This document shows, one piece after another, positions 8,996-18,719 of a stretch of 64,000 nucleotides of DNA. How positions within the stretch are numbered: the first letter of the stretch is position 1; each line of letters begins with the position of its first letter. Source of the stretch: Streptococcus mitis (GTDB taxonomy: Bacteria; Bacillota; Bacilli; Lactobacillales; Streptococcaceae). The notes under the pieces are model-generated. The model had not been told where the DNA came from. It did no database searches and saw only the letters and a program-made list of their open reading frames with translations. Position numbers and translations under genes: made by a program. Location of the stretch: positions 231,676 to 295,675 of the forward strand of contig NZ_PKIE01000002.1 of assembly GCF_002860865.1 (NCBI RefSeq), read 5' to 3'.

Positions 8996-9029
8996 AAAAA
9001 AATGAGGTCAGGATTTTCGTCCCGACCTC
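8996..9029 (-). terminator. Rho-independent terminator of the ireB-ruvX-DUF1292 unit
   Basis: Minus strand: GAGGTCGGGACG/ATCCTGACCTC stem around an AAA loop, followed by ATTTTTTTG. It lies beyond the two tandem hairpins at 9074-9247. Confidence 0.8.
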
Positions 9030-9073
9030 TTACCTGGTTAGCTAATAACTAGCTACTATAAATGTTAACGAGA

Positions 9074-9247
9074 GCTAAAAACATCCCCGGACTTACCAGT
9101 TCTCTCTTATTTAAAGGAACTGGGGTAAAAATGTTCACTGGACTTACTTACGGTATTTATTTTTAGCATAAGGCTAAAAACGTCCCCCAGACTTACCAGC
9201 TCTTTTTTATTTCAAAGAGCTGGGCTAAAAATATCCCCCGGATATTT
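9074..9247. repeat. Tandem imperfect ~75-bp repeat with internal hairpins
   Basis: Two copies start GCTAAAAAC[A/G]TCCCC at 9074 and 9173 (period 99 bp). Each holds GACTTACCAG followed by a stem of the CAGCTC/GAGCTG type (the first copy varies to CAGTTC/GAACTG) and a second (G)TAAAAAT block. I estimate about three-quarters identity by eye. No ORF is present. They would be in the 3' untranslated RNA of the DUF1292 gene. Confidence 0.6.
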
Positions 9248-9553
9248 TTACTCCTCCATAAAACTATTGAAGACTTCTTCAATCATGTTCCATTCGTCTT
9301 CTGAGTCTTCTGGGATTGGTTGCAATTCGCCTTCTGTCCCATCTTCGTTTTCGATGAATGAGTAAGCTTGGATTTCAACTTGTCCGTCTTCGTCTTCTTC
9401 TGCGTTAACTGGTACTAGAAGAACATAGTTTTTCCCAAATTCTTCTTTTCCATCAATCGTCAAAAGGATTTCAAACAAGGTTTCATTTCCTTGTTCATCT
9501 ACTAGTGTAATTAATTCACGTTCTTCGTGGTCGTGGTTATGATCGTGTGACAT
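9248..9553 (-). CDS. DUF1292 family protein (YrzB-like)
   Basis: A 101-aa, strongly acidic protein starting [13 protein letters not shown], with a His-rich N-terminus that could bind metal (inference) and the DUF1292 core ([18 protein letters not shown]). Function unknown. It is the third gene of the conserved Firmicute trio ireB-ruvX-DUF1292. Confidence 0.9.
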   Translation of the reverse strand: MSHDHNHDHEERELITLVDEQGNETLFEILLTIDGKEEFGKNYVLLVPVNAEEDEDGQVEIQAYSFIENEDGTEGELQPIPEDSEDEWNMIEEVFNSFMEE

Positions 9554-9568
9554 AGCCTCTCCTTTATA

Positions 9569-9988
9569 TTAAAATTTTCTATCTAAATAATTTTGTAAAA
9601 TCAGCTGAGCTGCTAACTTATCAATGACTTTCTTGCGCTTATTGCGGCTAATATCTGCTTGTTCAATCAACATGCGCTCTGCGGCAACTGTTGTCAAGCG
9701 TTCATCTTGATAGTCTACTGGTAAACCAAAAAGCTCTTCTAGCTTTGCTCCGTATGCTTGACTAGCTTCCACGCGCGGTCCGCTTGTATTGTTCATATTT
9801 TTAGGTAAGCCCACTACAAATCGTTCCACCTTGTAAGTGTCAACCAACTCCTTAACGCGATCAAAACCAAATTGGCCTTGCTCCTCATTGATTTGGATGA
9901 TTTCAAGCCCTTGAGCTGTAAAACCGAGCGGATCGCTAATAGCCACCCCTACCGTTTTTGAACCGACGTCCAATCCCATAATTCTCAT
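9569..9988 (-). CDS. ruvX: RuvX/YqgF, RNase H-fold putative pre-16S rRNA nuclease
   Basis: A 139-aa RNase H-fold protein. The N-terminal [16 protein letters not shown] carries the first catalytic Asp, and the distal DERLTT and DKLAAQLIL segments carry the remaining acidic residues. Family members mature the 5' end of 16S rRNA or act as Holliday junction resolvase-like nucleases. Only 3 nt separate it from ireB. Confidence 0.94.
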   Translation of the reverse strand: MRIMGLDVGSKTVGVAISDPLGFTAQGLEIIQINEEQGQFGFDRVKELVDTYKVERFVVGLPKNMNNTSGPRVEASQAYGAKLEELFGLPVDYQDERLTTVAAERMLIEQADISRNKRKKVIDKLAAQLILQNYLDRKF

Positions 9989-9991
9989 AGG

Positions 9992-10258
9992 TTATAGATC
10001 GACTCCTTGTCCTTTAAGGTAGTAGCGGACCAATTCCTCAACGATTTCATCACGCTCATACTTACGGATTTGATTTCGTGCATTATTATAACGAGGAACG
10101 TAGGCAGGGTCTCCACTCAATACGTAACCTACGATTTGGTTAATTGGGTTGTAGCCCTTATCGTTCAACGAAGCATAGACATCAGTCAAAGTTTCGCTAA
10201 TTTCTTTTTTATTGGAATCGTCCAATTTAAAACGTACTGTTTCTTCAGTAAATCCCAT
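9992..10258 (-). CDS. ireB: IreB family regulatory phosphoprotein (DUF965)
   Basis: An 88-aa protein matching the IreB/DUF965 family ([23 protein letters not shown]...). In Enterococcus faecalis IreB is a substrate of the Ser/Thr kinase IreK and affects cephalosporin resistance; a role here via StkP is inference. The N-terminal Thr residues (TEET) resemble the phosphorylated site. First gene of the ireB-ruvX-DUF1292 operon. Confidence 0.93.
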
Positions 10259-10344
10259 TCTAACACCCTCTTTCCTTAGAATAGTACCATTATAGCATAA
10301 TTCCTTACGTTCTACAATTCAGGCAGTCTATTTATTTGGATTTT

Positions 10345-10914
10345 CTATTGTTCTGTCGCACCATTTGCCAATCGGTCTGAAATATATTTGCTTGGTTCAT
10401 TCTTCAAGAGATTTTCTAAACCAATGTTCTTCAAATATTCCAACTGAGAAGCCTTCTTGACATCCAGAACTTGAAAATCAAAACTAGTCGTTGTTTGAAG
10501 TTCGGTTGCACTCAATAGTTTAGTTTCAAGCTTAAATCCTGCTAATTTACGAGCTTCTACGATGGATTCGTCTTTCTCTTCCGCCTCGAGAAGAGCTTTT
10601 TGGGTTTCTTCCACTCCATGTTGGTCAATATAAGTCTTCAACTCATCTGAGACTGGACGCTTTTGTTGAATGGTTAGGTTCAAAAAAGTCTTGTCTTTAT
10701 AAGTAATGGTTTGGGTTTGCTGGCTACCATCATCTGATTTCGGCAAAACCAAAGTCTTGGTTACAACTGTATTCTTCTCGGCATTTTCAATAACTGGCAA
10801 TGCCGACTGAAGCGTATCCTTTTCTGTTTTTGTAGCCGGTCCAGTTTCTTTTTTCTGTCCGCAACCAACCAGGACAAAAAGGAAAGCTAGACTAACAAGA
10901 ACAATTTTTTTCAT
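10345..10914 (-). CDS. DUF1307-type lipoprotein
   Basis: A 189-aa lipoprotein with a clear signal peptide, MKKIVLVSLAFLFVLVGCGQ, and lipobox LVGC. The mature part contains a YehR/DUF1307-like fold pattern (TITYKDKTFLNLTIQQ, then TTSFDFQVLDVKKAS). Extracytoplasmic and membrane-anchored. Function unknown. It stands alone between spx and ireB. Confidence 0.85.
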   Translation of the reverse strand: MKKIVLVSLAFLFVLVGCGQKKETGPATKTEKDTLQSALPVIENAEKNTVVTKTLVLPKSDDGSQQTQTITYKDKTFLNLTIQQKRPVSDELKTYIDQHGVEETQKALLEAEEKDESIVEARKLAGFKLETKLLSATELQTTTSFDFQVLDVKKASQLEYLKNIGLENLLKNEPSKYISDRLANGATEQ

Positions 10915-10940
10915 TTCTCTCTTCTTTCTTTTTGAAATTA

Positions 10941-10970
10941 AAATAAGACTGGGAGTTGCTCCCAGCCTTG
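10941..10970 (-). terminator. spx terminator
   Basis: Minus strand GGCTGGGAG-CAA-CTCCCAGTCT followed by TATTTT, directly after the spx stop. Confidence 0.85.
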
Positions 10971-10974
10971 ATGT

Positions 10975-11373
10975 TTATAGAGCTGCACGCAAACGTGCTT
11001 CTGCATTTTCTACATTACGGACAGAGCGTGGTAGGAAGGCACGAATATCGTCTTCCTTGTAGCCAACTTGCAGGCGTTTTTCATCCACAAGGATTGGGCT
11101 CTTTAAAATTCTCGGTGTTTCCATAATCAGATTGAGGACTTCATTGACACTCAAATCTTCAATATCCACTCCAAGGGCTTTGGCATAGCGATTTTTAGAC
11201 GAAACGATGCTGGCTATTCCGTTATCTGTTTTTGTCAGAATATCCAGTAATTCTTCTCGCGTAATTCCTTCTTTACCAAGATTTTGTTCTTTATAACTTA
11301 ACTGGTGGGCATTGAGCCAGGTTTTTGCTTTTTTACAGCTAGTACAACTTGAGACTGTATAAATTTTAATCAT
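10975..11373 (-). CDS. spx: Spx-family transcriptional regulator (ArsC-like)
   Basis: A 132-aa Spx protein with the redox CxxC at residues 10-13 (SSCTSCKKAK) and the conserved RILKSPILVDEKRLQVGY segment. Spx binds the C-terminal domain of RNA polymerase alpha and redirects transcription under thiol stress. Streptococci carry two paralogues; which one (SpxA1 or SpxA2) this is cannot be decided from sequence alone. Its promoter has an extended -10 (TGGTATAAT) near 11424. Confidence 0.92.
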   Translation of the reverse strand: MIKIYTVSSCTSCKKAKTWLNAHQLSYKEQNLGKEGITREELLDILTKTDNGIASIVSSKNRYAKALGVDIEDLSVNEVLNLIMETPRILKSPILVDEKRLQVGYKEDDIRAFLPRSVRNVENAEARLRAAL

Positions 11374-11508
11374 GTACCTACCCCTTTCGCTACATGTTAC
11401 TATCAGTTTAGTCTATTATACCATAAAAAACATCCGACTTGCGACCTATTTTTAAATTTTTTTAACTTTTTTCGTCATTTTCGTACTTTTTTCTTGACAA
11501 AATGAAAT

Positions 11509-14169
11509 TTACAGCCATTCTTGATATTTCTTGATATAGATTTTTTTCACAATTGTCACGCTAATCATATACAAAATAATGATGAAAAGTAAAAAGATGA
11601 AATAAATCGGTTTTAAAGGAGTTAGATGAAGTAGGATTGCGAGTGGACTGTAGGGAAGGAAGGTCACAAAGGCTGCAGCCAATAAGGTTGTCACAAGGAC
11701 TAGCCAAGCTGGACGACTTTGTAAAAAGGGAATTTTGGCTGAACGCAGCATATGGATAACCATGGTCTGTGACCACATGGACTCGATAAACCAACCTGTC
11801 TGAAACAAGACAATAAATTCTACGGCGGACTCTGCCCCATGAACATAAGCTTGACCTGTTGTCATGGGTACAATGATAAAATAAAGCAAAATAAAGGTCA
11901 AAATATCAAAGGCAGAAGAGATAGGTCCCATCCAAATCATGAAACGTGTGATGGACTTAGCTTCCCAGGTATGCGGATTTCTCAAAAAATCTTTATCCAC
12001 CTTGTCAAAAGGCAAGGCAATACAAGACAAATCATAGACTAGATTTAGGATAATCAAATGGACTGGTGCCATTGGTAAAAATGGCAAAAAGATTCCAGAG
12101 ACCAATAGGGATAAGATATTTCCAAAATTAGAACTCACTGTCATTTTGATATATTTGGTCATATTGGCATAGACCTTACGACCTTCAACAAGTCCTTTTT
12201 CAAGCACCATGAGATCCTTATCAAGTAGGATAACATCAGCCGTTTCTTTGGCAATATCTACTGCTGTATCAACAGAAATCCCCACATCTGCAACTTTCAT
12301 AGAAGGAGCGTCATTGATTCCATCCCCCATATAGCCTACAGCATGACCATTAGCCTTAAATTGCAAAATAATCCTTGCTTTTTGGTCAGGAGAAAGTTTG
12401 GCGAAGACGGTTACCTCCTCTACGGCTTGGGCCAATTCTTGATCACTCATCTGATCAATTTCAGATCCTAACAGCATCTGATTGATATCCAAACCAACCT
12501 TTTCACAGACTGCTTGGGTAACTTTTTCGTTGTCTCCCGTCAAAATCTTTGTTTGAACCCCATGCTCTAACAGAGCCTTAATTGCTGGTGCAGCAGATGG
12601 TTTAGGAGGATCTAGGAAGGCTAAATAACCAGTTAGAATCATATCCCCTTCATCATCAACTGTATAGGCATGACCTTCCTTCAAACCTGACTTATAGGCC
12701 ACTCCTAAGACACGCAAACCTTGTTGATTTAGTTGTCTGACTTCTGTTAAAATTTCTTCTCTAATAACATCTGTCAAGGGAGTAGTCACTCCTTGGTATT
12801 CCGCATAACTGGAAATCGTCAACATTTCCTCTAGGGCACCCTTGGTTACCAAACTAACAACTTCGTGTTCATCCTTAACGATAACACTCATCCGTCTACG
12901 TTCAAAATCAAAGGGAAGCTCATCTATTTTTTGAAAAGTTTGAGCCAGATTTTGTAAGAGGGTGTGTTCTTTGGCTTCCTTTTCAGTCCGTTTGATGATG
13001 GCTCTGTCCATCAAATTTTTCAAGCCCGTTTGAAAATAAGAATTGAGATAAGCTCGTCTCAAGACGGTCAAATCCAAGCGTCCGTGGATGTCCAAGGGAT
13101 ATTCAAGGACAATTTCGTCTTGGGTTAGAGTTCCTGTCTTATCTGTACACAAAATATCAATCGCCCCTAAGTCCTGTATGGCATTGAGTTTCTTGATAAC
13201 TACTTTTTCCTTGGCCATAATGATGGAGCCCTTTGCTAGACTGGCCGTGATAATCATAGGAAGCATCTCAGGTGTCAATCCAACACCAACACTCAAAGCA
13301 AATACGCCAGCTTCTAACCAATCTCCATCTGTTAAACCATTGGACAAGAAAACGATGGGCACCATGACCAGCATCAAACGAATCAAGAGCCACGAAATAC
13401 TATTCATCTCCCGCTCAAACGAAGTAGGCTCGTCATAGGTGTTCAAAGTCTGCTCAATGGCCCCCATCATGGTATCATCACCAACTGCTAAAACCACGGC
13501 CTTGGCACTACCAGACAAGACATTGGTTCCCATAAAGGCGAGCGCTTCTGCTTCTAGCAGACTATCAGATTGTTGAACTGTTGCCTTGGTCAAGGCCAAT
13601 TTTTCAACCGATTCACTTTCACCTGTCAAGCCCGACTGTTGTACAAAGAAATCGCGCGACTCAAATAAAAGAAGATCTGCTGGAATCATGTCTCCAGCGC
13701 TTAATTTAACCACGTCACCCACTACCAAATCATCGATAGGTACTTCTTGAATTTCTCCTTGACGAATGACAGTCGCTGTGTTGACAATCATTTTTGATAG
13801 ATTGGTCGCAGCCTTATCACTACGTAGTTCTTGGACAAAGCGTATGCCACCAGAAATGAGGACTAGGACAACGATGATTATAGAAGTCGTCGGATCCTCT
13901 TGACCTGGTTTTGCCAACCAGACATTGGTCACCAAGGAAATCACGGCGATGACCAGTAAGATGATCGTAAAAGGATTGATAATGGATTCGTAAATTTTTT
14001 TGAGGATACTGTCTTCTTGACCCTTTGTGATGGTATTTTCACCATATAGGTCACGATTTTTCTCCACCTGCTCCTCAGTCAAGCCTGTTAGACTTGTCTT
14101 ATAAAAAGATAGAGTTTCGTTTAAAGATGTATGAATAGCTGTTGCTAATCTTTCTTTTGTTGTTTTCAT
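11509..14169 (-). CDS. mgtA: Magnesium-translocating P-type ATPase MgtA
   Basis: An 886-aa type IIIB P-ATPase. It has a cytosolic N-terminal extension, the TGES actuator motif (SGLTGESES), the phosphorylation site CTDKTGTLTQ near residue 342, KGA in the nucleotide domain, the hinge GDGINDAP and ten predicted membrane spans. The sequence and the M-box in its leader both indicate Mg2+ import. The ribosome site AGGAG lies 8 nt before ATG and next to a switchable hairpin. The Mg2+ channel gene corA is 14 kb away. Confidence 0.95.
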   Translation of the reverse strand: MKTTKERLATAIHTSLNETLSFYKTSLTGLTEEQVEKNRDLYGENTITKGQEDSILKKIYESIINPFTIILLVIAVISLVTNVWLAKPGQEDPTTSIIIVVLVLISGGIRFVQELRSDKAATNLSKMIVNTATVIRQGEIQEVPIDDLVVGDVVKLSAGDMIPADLLLFESRDFFVQQSGLTGESESVEKLALTKATVQQSDSLLEAEALAFMGTNVLSGSAKAVVLAVGDDTMMGAIEQTLNTYDEPTSFEREMNSISWLLIRLMLVMVPIVFLSNGLTDGDWLEAGVFALSVGVGLTPEMLPMIITASLAKGSIIMAKEKVVIKKLNAIQDLGAIDILCTDKTGTLTQDEIVLEYPLDIHGRLDLTVLRRAYLNSYFQTGLKNLMDRAIIKRTEKEAKEHTLLQNLAQTFQKIDELPFDFERRRMSVIVKDEHEVVSLVTKGALEEMLTISSYAEYQGVTTPLTDVIREEILTEVRQLNQQGLRVLGVAYKSGLKEGHAYTVDDEGDMILTGYLAFLDPPKPSAAPAIKALLEHGVQTKILTGDNEKVTQAVCEKVGLDINQMLLGSEIDQMSDQELAQAVEEVTVFAKLSPDQKARIILQFKANGHAVGYMGDGINDAPSMKVADVGISVDTAVDIAKETADVILLDKDLMVLEKGLVEGRKVYANMTKYIKMTVSSNFGNILSLLVSGIFLPFLPMAPVHLIILNLVYDLSCIALPFDKVDKDFLRNPHTWEAKSITRFMIWMGPISSAFDILTFILLYFIIVPMTTGQAYVHGAESAVEFIVLFQTGWFIESMWSQTMVIHMLRSAKIPFLQSRPAWLVLVTTLLAAAFVTFLPYSPLAILLHLTPLKPIYFIFLLFIIILYMISVTIVKKIYIKKYQEWL

Positions 14170-14182
14170 TGGTTTCTCCTAT

Positions 14183-14265
14183 CTGTATGAATGATGTGTT
14201 TCATACACAGAGACCAATCACTTTATAAGGGCAGAACGACACAAATCAGCGATTGGCTGTGTATG
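14183..14265 (-). promoter_or_regulatory. Mutually exclusive hairpins between leader peptide and mgtA start
   Basis: In the RNA, the segment at 14265-14251 (CATACACAG+CCAATC, inside leader codons 10-15) is complementary to 14219-14202 (GATTGG+CTGTGTATG), giving a 15-bp stem with a 3-nt bulge. The same CTGTGTATG (14210-14202) can instead pair with CATACAG at 14189-14183, which directly adjoins the mgtA ribosome site (AGGAG, 14176-14180). The two structures cannot coexist. This is the geometry of translation-coupled attenuation; function is inferred. Confidence 0.6.
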
Positions 14266-14294
14266 TGCGGTTCCGGATGGTCGTCAATTTGCAT
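14223..14294 (-). CDS. mgtA leader peptide, 23 aa
   Basis: A 23-codon ORF begins MQIDDHPEPHIHS, ends CVVLPL and has a strong ribosome site (AAAGGAG, 7 nt before ATG). It sits after the M-box terminator and 53 nt before mgtA. Asp/Pro/Glu codons at positions 4-9 recall the acidic-proline start of enterobacterial MgtL (Glu-Pro-Asp-Pro), which makes ribosomes unstable at low Mg2+. The next codons, 10-15, form one arm of the hairpin controlling the downstream region. No homology to MgtL is claimed. Confidence 0.6.
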   Translation of the reverse strand: MQIDDHPEPHIHSQSLICVVLPL

Positions 14295-14324
14295 CGTCTG
14301 TCTCCTTTCTTTGTTTTAAACAGT

Positions 14325-14353
14325 AGAAAATCCCACCATAAAATGGCAGGATT
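14325..14353 (-). terminator. M-box expression-platform terminator
   Basis: Minus strand AATCCTGCCA-TTTTA-TGGTGGGATT followed by TTCT, about 20 nt after the M-box aptamer. The poly-T is short, so termination may be partial or controlled by the aptamer. Confidence 0.65.
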
Positions 14354-14373
14354 AAAAAACTAATTATCTGTTT

Positions 14374-14512
14374 TTCGTTCAAGCTTTAACTCCATAGGGC
14401 AATGAAATGAGCTTAGTCTTGGCCTTCGCGACCAGGACTGTTGACCAACGAGTAGTGTCTCCACTGCTTTGCGGTAGTCATCCGTATCCCTATGGTAGCC
14501 TCACCTACCGTT
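14374..14512 (-). promoter_or_regulatory. M-box (ykoK) magnesium riboswitch
   Basis: The RNA (minus strand) begins GGTAGGTGAGGCTACC, continues with ATAGGGATACG, CTACCGC, the loop segment GTTGGTCAACAG, and closes with CCCTATGGAG and TTAAAGCTTGAACG. These are the conserved blocks of the M-box family in the right order. M-box aptamers fold when Mg2+ is abundant and switch off Mg2+ uptake genes. It is placed between a consensus promoter and mgtA. Confidence 0.92.
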
Positions 14513-14522
14513 TTCGTCTTTC

Positions 14523-14551
14523 AGTATAAACCTTTAAAATTTAAAAGTCAA
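14523..14551 (-). promoter_or_regulatory. mgtA leader promoter
   Basis: TTGACT (14551-14546), a 17-bp spacer and TATACT (14528-14523) on the minus strand. The transcript would start close to 14516 and include the whole M-box. The -35 lies next to the inverted repeat that ends pepQ. Confidence 0.85.
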
Positions 14552-14579
14552 TTATTTGAGTTGTTTAACTCTTAAATAA
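14552..14579 (-). terminator. Inverted repeat at the pepQ stop
   Basis: TTATTTAAGAGTT-AAAC-AACTCAAATAA; the pepQ stop codon is inside the stem. There is no long T-run, so it may be a weak terminator separating pepQ from the mgtA promoter. Confidence 0.5.
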
Positions 14580-15633
14580 CTATCAACTCTTTTGGAGCTA
14601 GGGTCAATAATTCACAACCTGTCTCTGTAATCAGAATATCATCCTCGATACGAACGCCGTATTTGCCTTCGATATAGATACCTGGCTCATCTGTCAATGC
14701 CATACCTGCCTTAATAGTTTCTGTAGAAGTCTGGCTAAAGTATGGTTCCTCATGGATATCCAGACCAATGCCGTGGCCAATACCGTGGGTAAAGTAGTCG
14801 CCATAGCCTGCCTCGATGATAATATCACGAGGGATTTTGTCAAAGTCACGGAAACCTAATCCTGCCTTAGCCTGGTCAATCAAGGCTTGGTTGGCTTTCA
14901 AAACCGTATTGTAAATTTCTGCCTGCTCGTCGCTAACATGCCCTAGATAGATAGTCCGTGTCATATCACTGACATAGTGGTCATAAAGGCAACCGAAGTC
15001 CATTGTAATGGCTTCTCCTAGCTCCACTGGTTTGTGCATAGGATGGGCATGAGGTTTGGAAGAGTTGATGCCACTTGCTAAAATAGTATCAAATGATAGG
15101 CCTGAAGCTCCCAACTCACGCATACGGAAGTCAAGGAAGTTGGCAATCTCAATTTCAGTCTTTCCTGGCTTAATAAAGTCAAGCGCGTCGCGGAAAGCTT
15201 GGTCTGAGATTGAACAAGCCTTGCGAATAGCTGCAATCTCCACTTCATCCTTAATCATTCGAAGACCTTCGACAAACTGAGTTTGTGGAAGCAAATCAAT
15301 TCCCTCAAAGGTTGCCTGCATACGGTGATAATAAGACACTGAAATCTCATCTTCAAAACCGATTCGAGACAAGCCCATGTCCTTGACAATTCCTGCAATG
15401 ACAGCCAATTCATCACGGTCAGCCACAATCTCAAAACCACTGGTTTCTTGCTTGGCTGCAATGATATAGCGAGAGTCTGTCACCAAGACCTGACGGTCAC
15501 GGCTGATAAAGACTGTTCCGTTTGAGCCCCAAAAACCAGTCAAATAATAGACGTTTTTAAGGTTATTGATGATGATGCCATCTAGTTCTTTTTCTTGCAT
15601 TTTATCTAGAAATGCTTGTACGCGTTTATTCAT
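14572..15633 (-). CDS. pepQ: M24 metallopeptidase, Xaa-Pro dipeptidase type
   Basis: A 353-aa cytosolic peptidase. An N-terminal creatinase-like domain (residues 1-125) precedes a pita-bread domain with the metal ligands in [17 protein letters not shown] (two Asp), [13 protein letters not shown] (His), [10 protein letters not shown] (Glu) and VRIEDD (Glu). The length suits PepQ or an aminopeptidase P relative; which substrate is preferred is not visible. It overlaps the end of uvrA by 8 nt and is therefore coupled to it. Confidence 0.92.
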   Translation of the reverse strand: MNKRVQAFLDKMQEKELDGIIINNLKNVYYLTGFWGSNGTVFISRDRQVLVTDSRYIIAAKQETSGFEIVADRDELAVIAGIVKDMGLSRIGFEDEISVSYYHRMQATFEGIDLLPQTQFVEGLRMIKDEVEIAAIRKACSISDQAFRDALDFIKPGKTEIEIANFLDFRMRELGASGLSFDTILASGINSSKPHAHPMHKPVELGEAITMDFGCLYDHYVSDMTRTIYLGHVSDEQAEIYNTVLKANQALIDQAKAGLGFRDFDKIPRDIIIEAGYGDYFTHGIGHGIGLDIHEEPYFSQTSTETIKAGMALTDEPGIYIEGKYGVRIEDDILITETGCELLTLAPKELIVI

Positions 15634-18457
15634 GATGTAATTTTCCTTTCAAATAATGTCCTGTGTAGCTGGCTTGGTTAGCAGCTACTTCTTCTGGAGT
15701 TCCTGTTGCGATGATGGTTCCACCACCGACACCGCCCTCAGGTCCCAAGTCAATAATATGGTCTGCCGTCTTGATAACATCCAGATTGTGCTCAATGACA
15801 AGAACTGTATTGCCATCATCGACAAAGCGAGCTAAAACCTTAAGCAAGCGAGCGATATCCTCGGTATGAAGCCCTGTCGTCGGCTCGTCCAGAATGTAGA
15901 AAGATTTTCCTGTCGATCGTTTGTGGAGTTCACTAGCCAGCTTCATACGCTGGGCTTCTCCCCCAGAAAGGGTGGTAGCAGGTTGCCCTAGCGTTACATA
16001 GCCTAGCCCCACATCCTTGATGGTCTGAAGTTTGCGTTGAATTTTCGGAATGTGTTGGAAGAATTCCACCGCATCGTTGACAGTCATATCCAAGACCTGC
16101 GAGATATTTTTTTCCTTGTAATGGACTTCTAGGGTTTCACTGTTGTAACGGGTCCCGTGGCAAACTTCACAAGCCACATAAACATCTGGCAAGAAGTGCA
16201 TCTCAATCTTGATAATCCCGTCACCTGAGCAGGCTTCACAGCGACCTCCCTTAACATTGAAACTAAAACGTCCCTTTTTGTAACCACGAATCTTAGCCTC
16301 ATTTGTCTGGGCAAAAAGGTCACGTATATCGTCAAAAACTCCTGTATAGGTAGCTGGGTTGGACCTAGGCGTTCGTCCGATAGGACTTTGGTCAATGTCA
16401 ATCAAGCGGTCTACATGCTCAATCCCCGTAATCGTTTTAAACTTACCAGGTTTGTCTGAATTACGGTTGAGCTTCTGAGCAATAGCTTTTTTGAGGATGC
16501 TGTTGATTAGGGTCGATTTTCCTGAACCTGACACCCCTGTCACTGCGATGAATTTTCCTAGTGGAAAGCGAGCCGTGACATTTTGCAAGTTGTTCTCACG
16601 CGCTCCTGTCACTTCTATAAAACGACCATTACCGACACGACGCTCTTCTGGTACTGGAATGGCACGTTTGCCTGACAAGTACTGACCTGTGATAGATTTA
16701 CTGTTGCAAGCTACCTGCTTGGGTGTCCCTGCAGCGACGATTTCCCCACCAAATACTCCCGCACCAGGACCAACGTCAATCAGATAATCCGCCTCACGCA
16801 TGGTATCTTCGTCGTGTTCCACCACGATAAGAGTATTACCCAAATCACGCATCTTTTTGAGACTGGCAATCAAACGGTCATTGTCCCTCTGGTGGAGACC
16901 GATTGACGGCTCATCCAGGATATAAAGGACACCTGATAGGTTAGAACCAATCTGAGTTGCCAAGCGAATACGCTGACTTTCCCCACCTGAAAGGGTTCCT
17001 GCTGAACGCGACAGGGTCAGATAATTAAGACCAACGTTATTAAGGAAGGTCAAGCGATCCTTGATTTCCTTGAGAATTGGCCGAGCAATGATGGCTTCAT
17101 TTTCAGATAGAGTCAACTGGCTTACCAAGTCCAAGTGGTCTGCGATAGACAGGTCTGAGATTTCTCCGATATGTGGCCCTTGCTCACCACCCACACGGAC
17201 AGACAAGGCCTGGTCATTGAGACGATAGCCGTGACAAGTTCCGCAGGTCAGCTCATTCATGTAGAGGCGCATCTGAGTGCGCGTGTAATCGCTGTTTGTC
17301 TCGTGATAGCGACGCTTGATATTATTGACAATTCCCTCAAAAGGAATATCGATATCGCGCACGCCACCAAATTCATTCTCATAGTGGAAATGGAATTCCT
17401 TGCCATCTGAGCCGTAGAGAATCAAGTTCTTATCCTCTTCTGGCAAGTCCTCAAAAGGCTTATCCATATCCACTCCAAAAGCTGTCATAGCCTGCTCTAG
17501 CATGTTTGGATAGTAGTTGGATGAGATAGGATTCCAAGGAGCCAAGGCTCCCTCGCGTAGCGTTTTGCTGGCATCTGGTACTACCAAATCAGTATCCACC
17601 TCCAGCTTGATGCCCAAGCCATCACACTCACTACAAGAACCAAAAGGAGCATTGAAGGAGAAGAGACGCGGCTCTAACTCTGGAACAGTAAAGCCACAAA
17701 CTGGACAGGCATAATGCTCAGAGAACAACAACTCAGAGTCGTCCATGGTGTCGATAATGACATAACCTTCTGCAATACGAAGGGCAGCCTCAATGGAATC
17801 AAAGAGACGACTACGGATACCCTCCTTGATAACAATACGGTCAACCACGACATCAATATTGTGTTGCTTGCTCTTAGACAACTCTGGCACTTCGGTCACA
17901 TCATAGACTTCCCCATCCACACGGACACGAACATACCCATCTTTCTGAACCTTCTCGATAACACTCTTATGTTGGCCTTTTTTCTTTCGGATGACAGGGG
18001 CCAAGATCTGCAAGCGCTGGCGTTCAGGCAATTCCAAAACCTTATCCACGATTTGCTCCACAGAAGAAGCCTTGATAGCCCCGTGTCCGTTGATACAGTA
18101 AGGCGTCCCCACACGCGCGTAGAGGAGACGCAGATAGTCATTGATTTCAGTCGTGGTTCCCACCGTCGAGCGAGGGTTTTTGCTAGTCGTTTTCTGGTCG
18201 ATGGAAATAGCTGGGCTGAGGCCATCAATGGCATCCACATCAGGCTTCTCCATATTTCCCAAGAATTGACGAGCATAGGCTGACAAACTCTCTACATAGC
18301 GACGTTGCCCCTCCGCATAGAGGGTATCAAAGGCCAGACTGGATTTCCCTGAACCTGACAAGCCTGTCACGACAACCAGCTTGTCTCGCGGAATCTCCAC
18401 ATCAATATTTTTTAAATTATGGGCACGCGCCCCATGAATGACAATTTTATCTTGCAT
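15626..18457 (-). CDS. uvrA: Excinuclease ABC subunit A
   Basis: A 943-aa damage-recognition ATPase of nucleotide excision repair. Two ABC modules: Walker [10 protein letters not shown] and GVSGSGKST, signatures [12 protein letters not shown] and [12 protein letters not shown], zinc sites CPVC and CEAC. The internal ATG giving [16 protein letters not shown] was chosen: it matches the family start and lies behind the TATAAT at 18494-18489, whereas the longer reading would begin inside the promoter. The satellite prophage is inserted about 35 bp beyond this promoter. Confidence 0.97.
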   Translation of the reverse strand: MQDKIVIHGARAHNLKNIDVEIPRDKLVVVTGLSGSGKSSLAFDTLYAEGQRRYVESLSAYARQFLGNMEKPDVDAIDGLSPAISIDQKTTSKNPRSTVGTTTEINDYLRLLYARVGTPYCINGHGAIKASSVEQIVDKVLELPERQRLQILAPVIRKKKGQHKSVIEKVQKDGYVRVRVDGEVYDVTEVPELSKSKQHNIDVVVDRIVIKEGIRSRLFDSIEAALRIAEGYVIIDTMDDSELLFSEHYACPVCGFTVPELEPRLFSFNAPFGSCSECDGLGIKLEVDTDLVVPDASKTLREGALAPWNPISSNYYPNMLEQAMTAFGVDMDKPFEDLPEEDKNLILYGSDGKEFHFHYENEFGGVRDIDIPFEGIVNNIKRRYHETNSDYTRTQMRLYMNELTCGTCHGYRLNDQALSVRVGGEQGPHIGEISDLSIADHLDLVSQLTLSENEAIIARPILKEIKDRLTFLNNVGLNYLTLSRSAGTLSGGESQRIRLATQIGSNLSGVLYILDEPSIGLHQRDNDRLIASLKKMRDLGNTLIVVEHDEDTMREADYLIDVGPGAGVFGGEIVAAGTPKQVACNSKSITGQYLSGKRAIPVPEERRVGNGRFIEVTGARENNLQNVTARFPLGKFIAVTGVSGSGKSTLINSILKKAIAQKLNRNSDKPGKFKTITGIEHVDRLIDIDQSPIGRTPRSNPATYTGVFDDIRDLFAQTNEAKIRGYKKGRFSFNVKGGRCEACSGDGIIKIEMHFLPDVYVACEVCHGTRYNSETLEVHYKEKNISQVLDMTVNDAVEFFQHIPKIQRKLQTIKDVGLGYVTLGQPATTLSGGEAQRMKLASELHKRSTGKSFYILDEPTTGLHTEDIARLLKVLARFVDDGNTVLVIEHNLDVIKTADHIIDLGPEGGVGGGTIIATGTPEEVAANQASYTGHYLKGKLHHE

Positions 18458-18488
18458 CTTTGTTCTTTCTAGTCCATTATTGCTTACC

Positions 18489-18494
18489 ATTATA
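18489..18494 (-). promoter_or_regulatory. uvrA promoter, extended -10
   Basis: TGGTATAAT on the minus strand, with no good -35 at 17 bp. It is intact outside the satellite element. Confidence 0.65.
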
Positions 18495-18528
18495 CCAAAA
18501 AAAGTGAGATTCTATTACCCAAAAGGCT

Positions 18529-18544
18529 GATTTTGTAGTATAAT
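18529..18544 (+). repeat. attL, 16-bp core of the satellite prophage
   Basis: GATTTTGTAGTATAAT is repeated exactly at 28012-28027; the 8 bp to its left match with two differences. It contains TATAAT, the -10 element of corA. Confidence 0.85.
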
Positions 18545-18666
18545 TAAAAACTTATTTTTTTATGTTTCCTTAGGGTTCCCTAACCCTTATATCACGCGCT
18601 TTTGAACAAAAAACACTAACATTACTTTTTACTACTTGCTCCCCCAAAGTACGCAAAAAGGGGAGC

Positions 18667-18688
18667 AAAAAAGCCCCACAAAAGGGCT
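18667..18688 (-). terminator. Terminator of the satellite minus-strand operon
   Basis: Minus strand AGCCC-TTTTGTG-GGGCT followed by TTTTT, just inside attL; it shields uvrA from element transcription. Confidence 0.75.
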
Positions 18689-18719
18689 AGGATTTGACGA
18701 GTTCAGTAGGCAAGAAACT

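Noticed and set aside
14183..14210. Simple terminator upstream of mgtA
   Set aside because: Stem is not followed by a T-run; it adjoins the ribosome site, so a translation switch fits better.
17714..18283. Plus-strand 189-codon frame inside uvrA
   Set aside because: Entirely antisense to the conserved first ATPase module of UvrA; no ribosome site.
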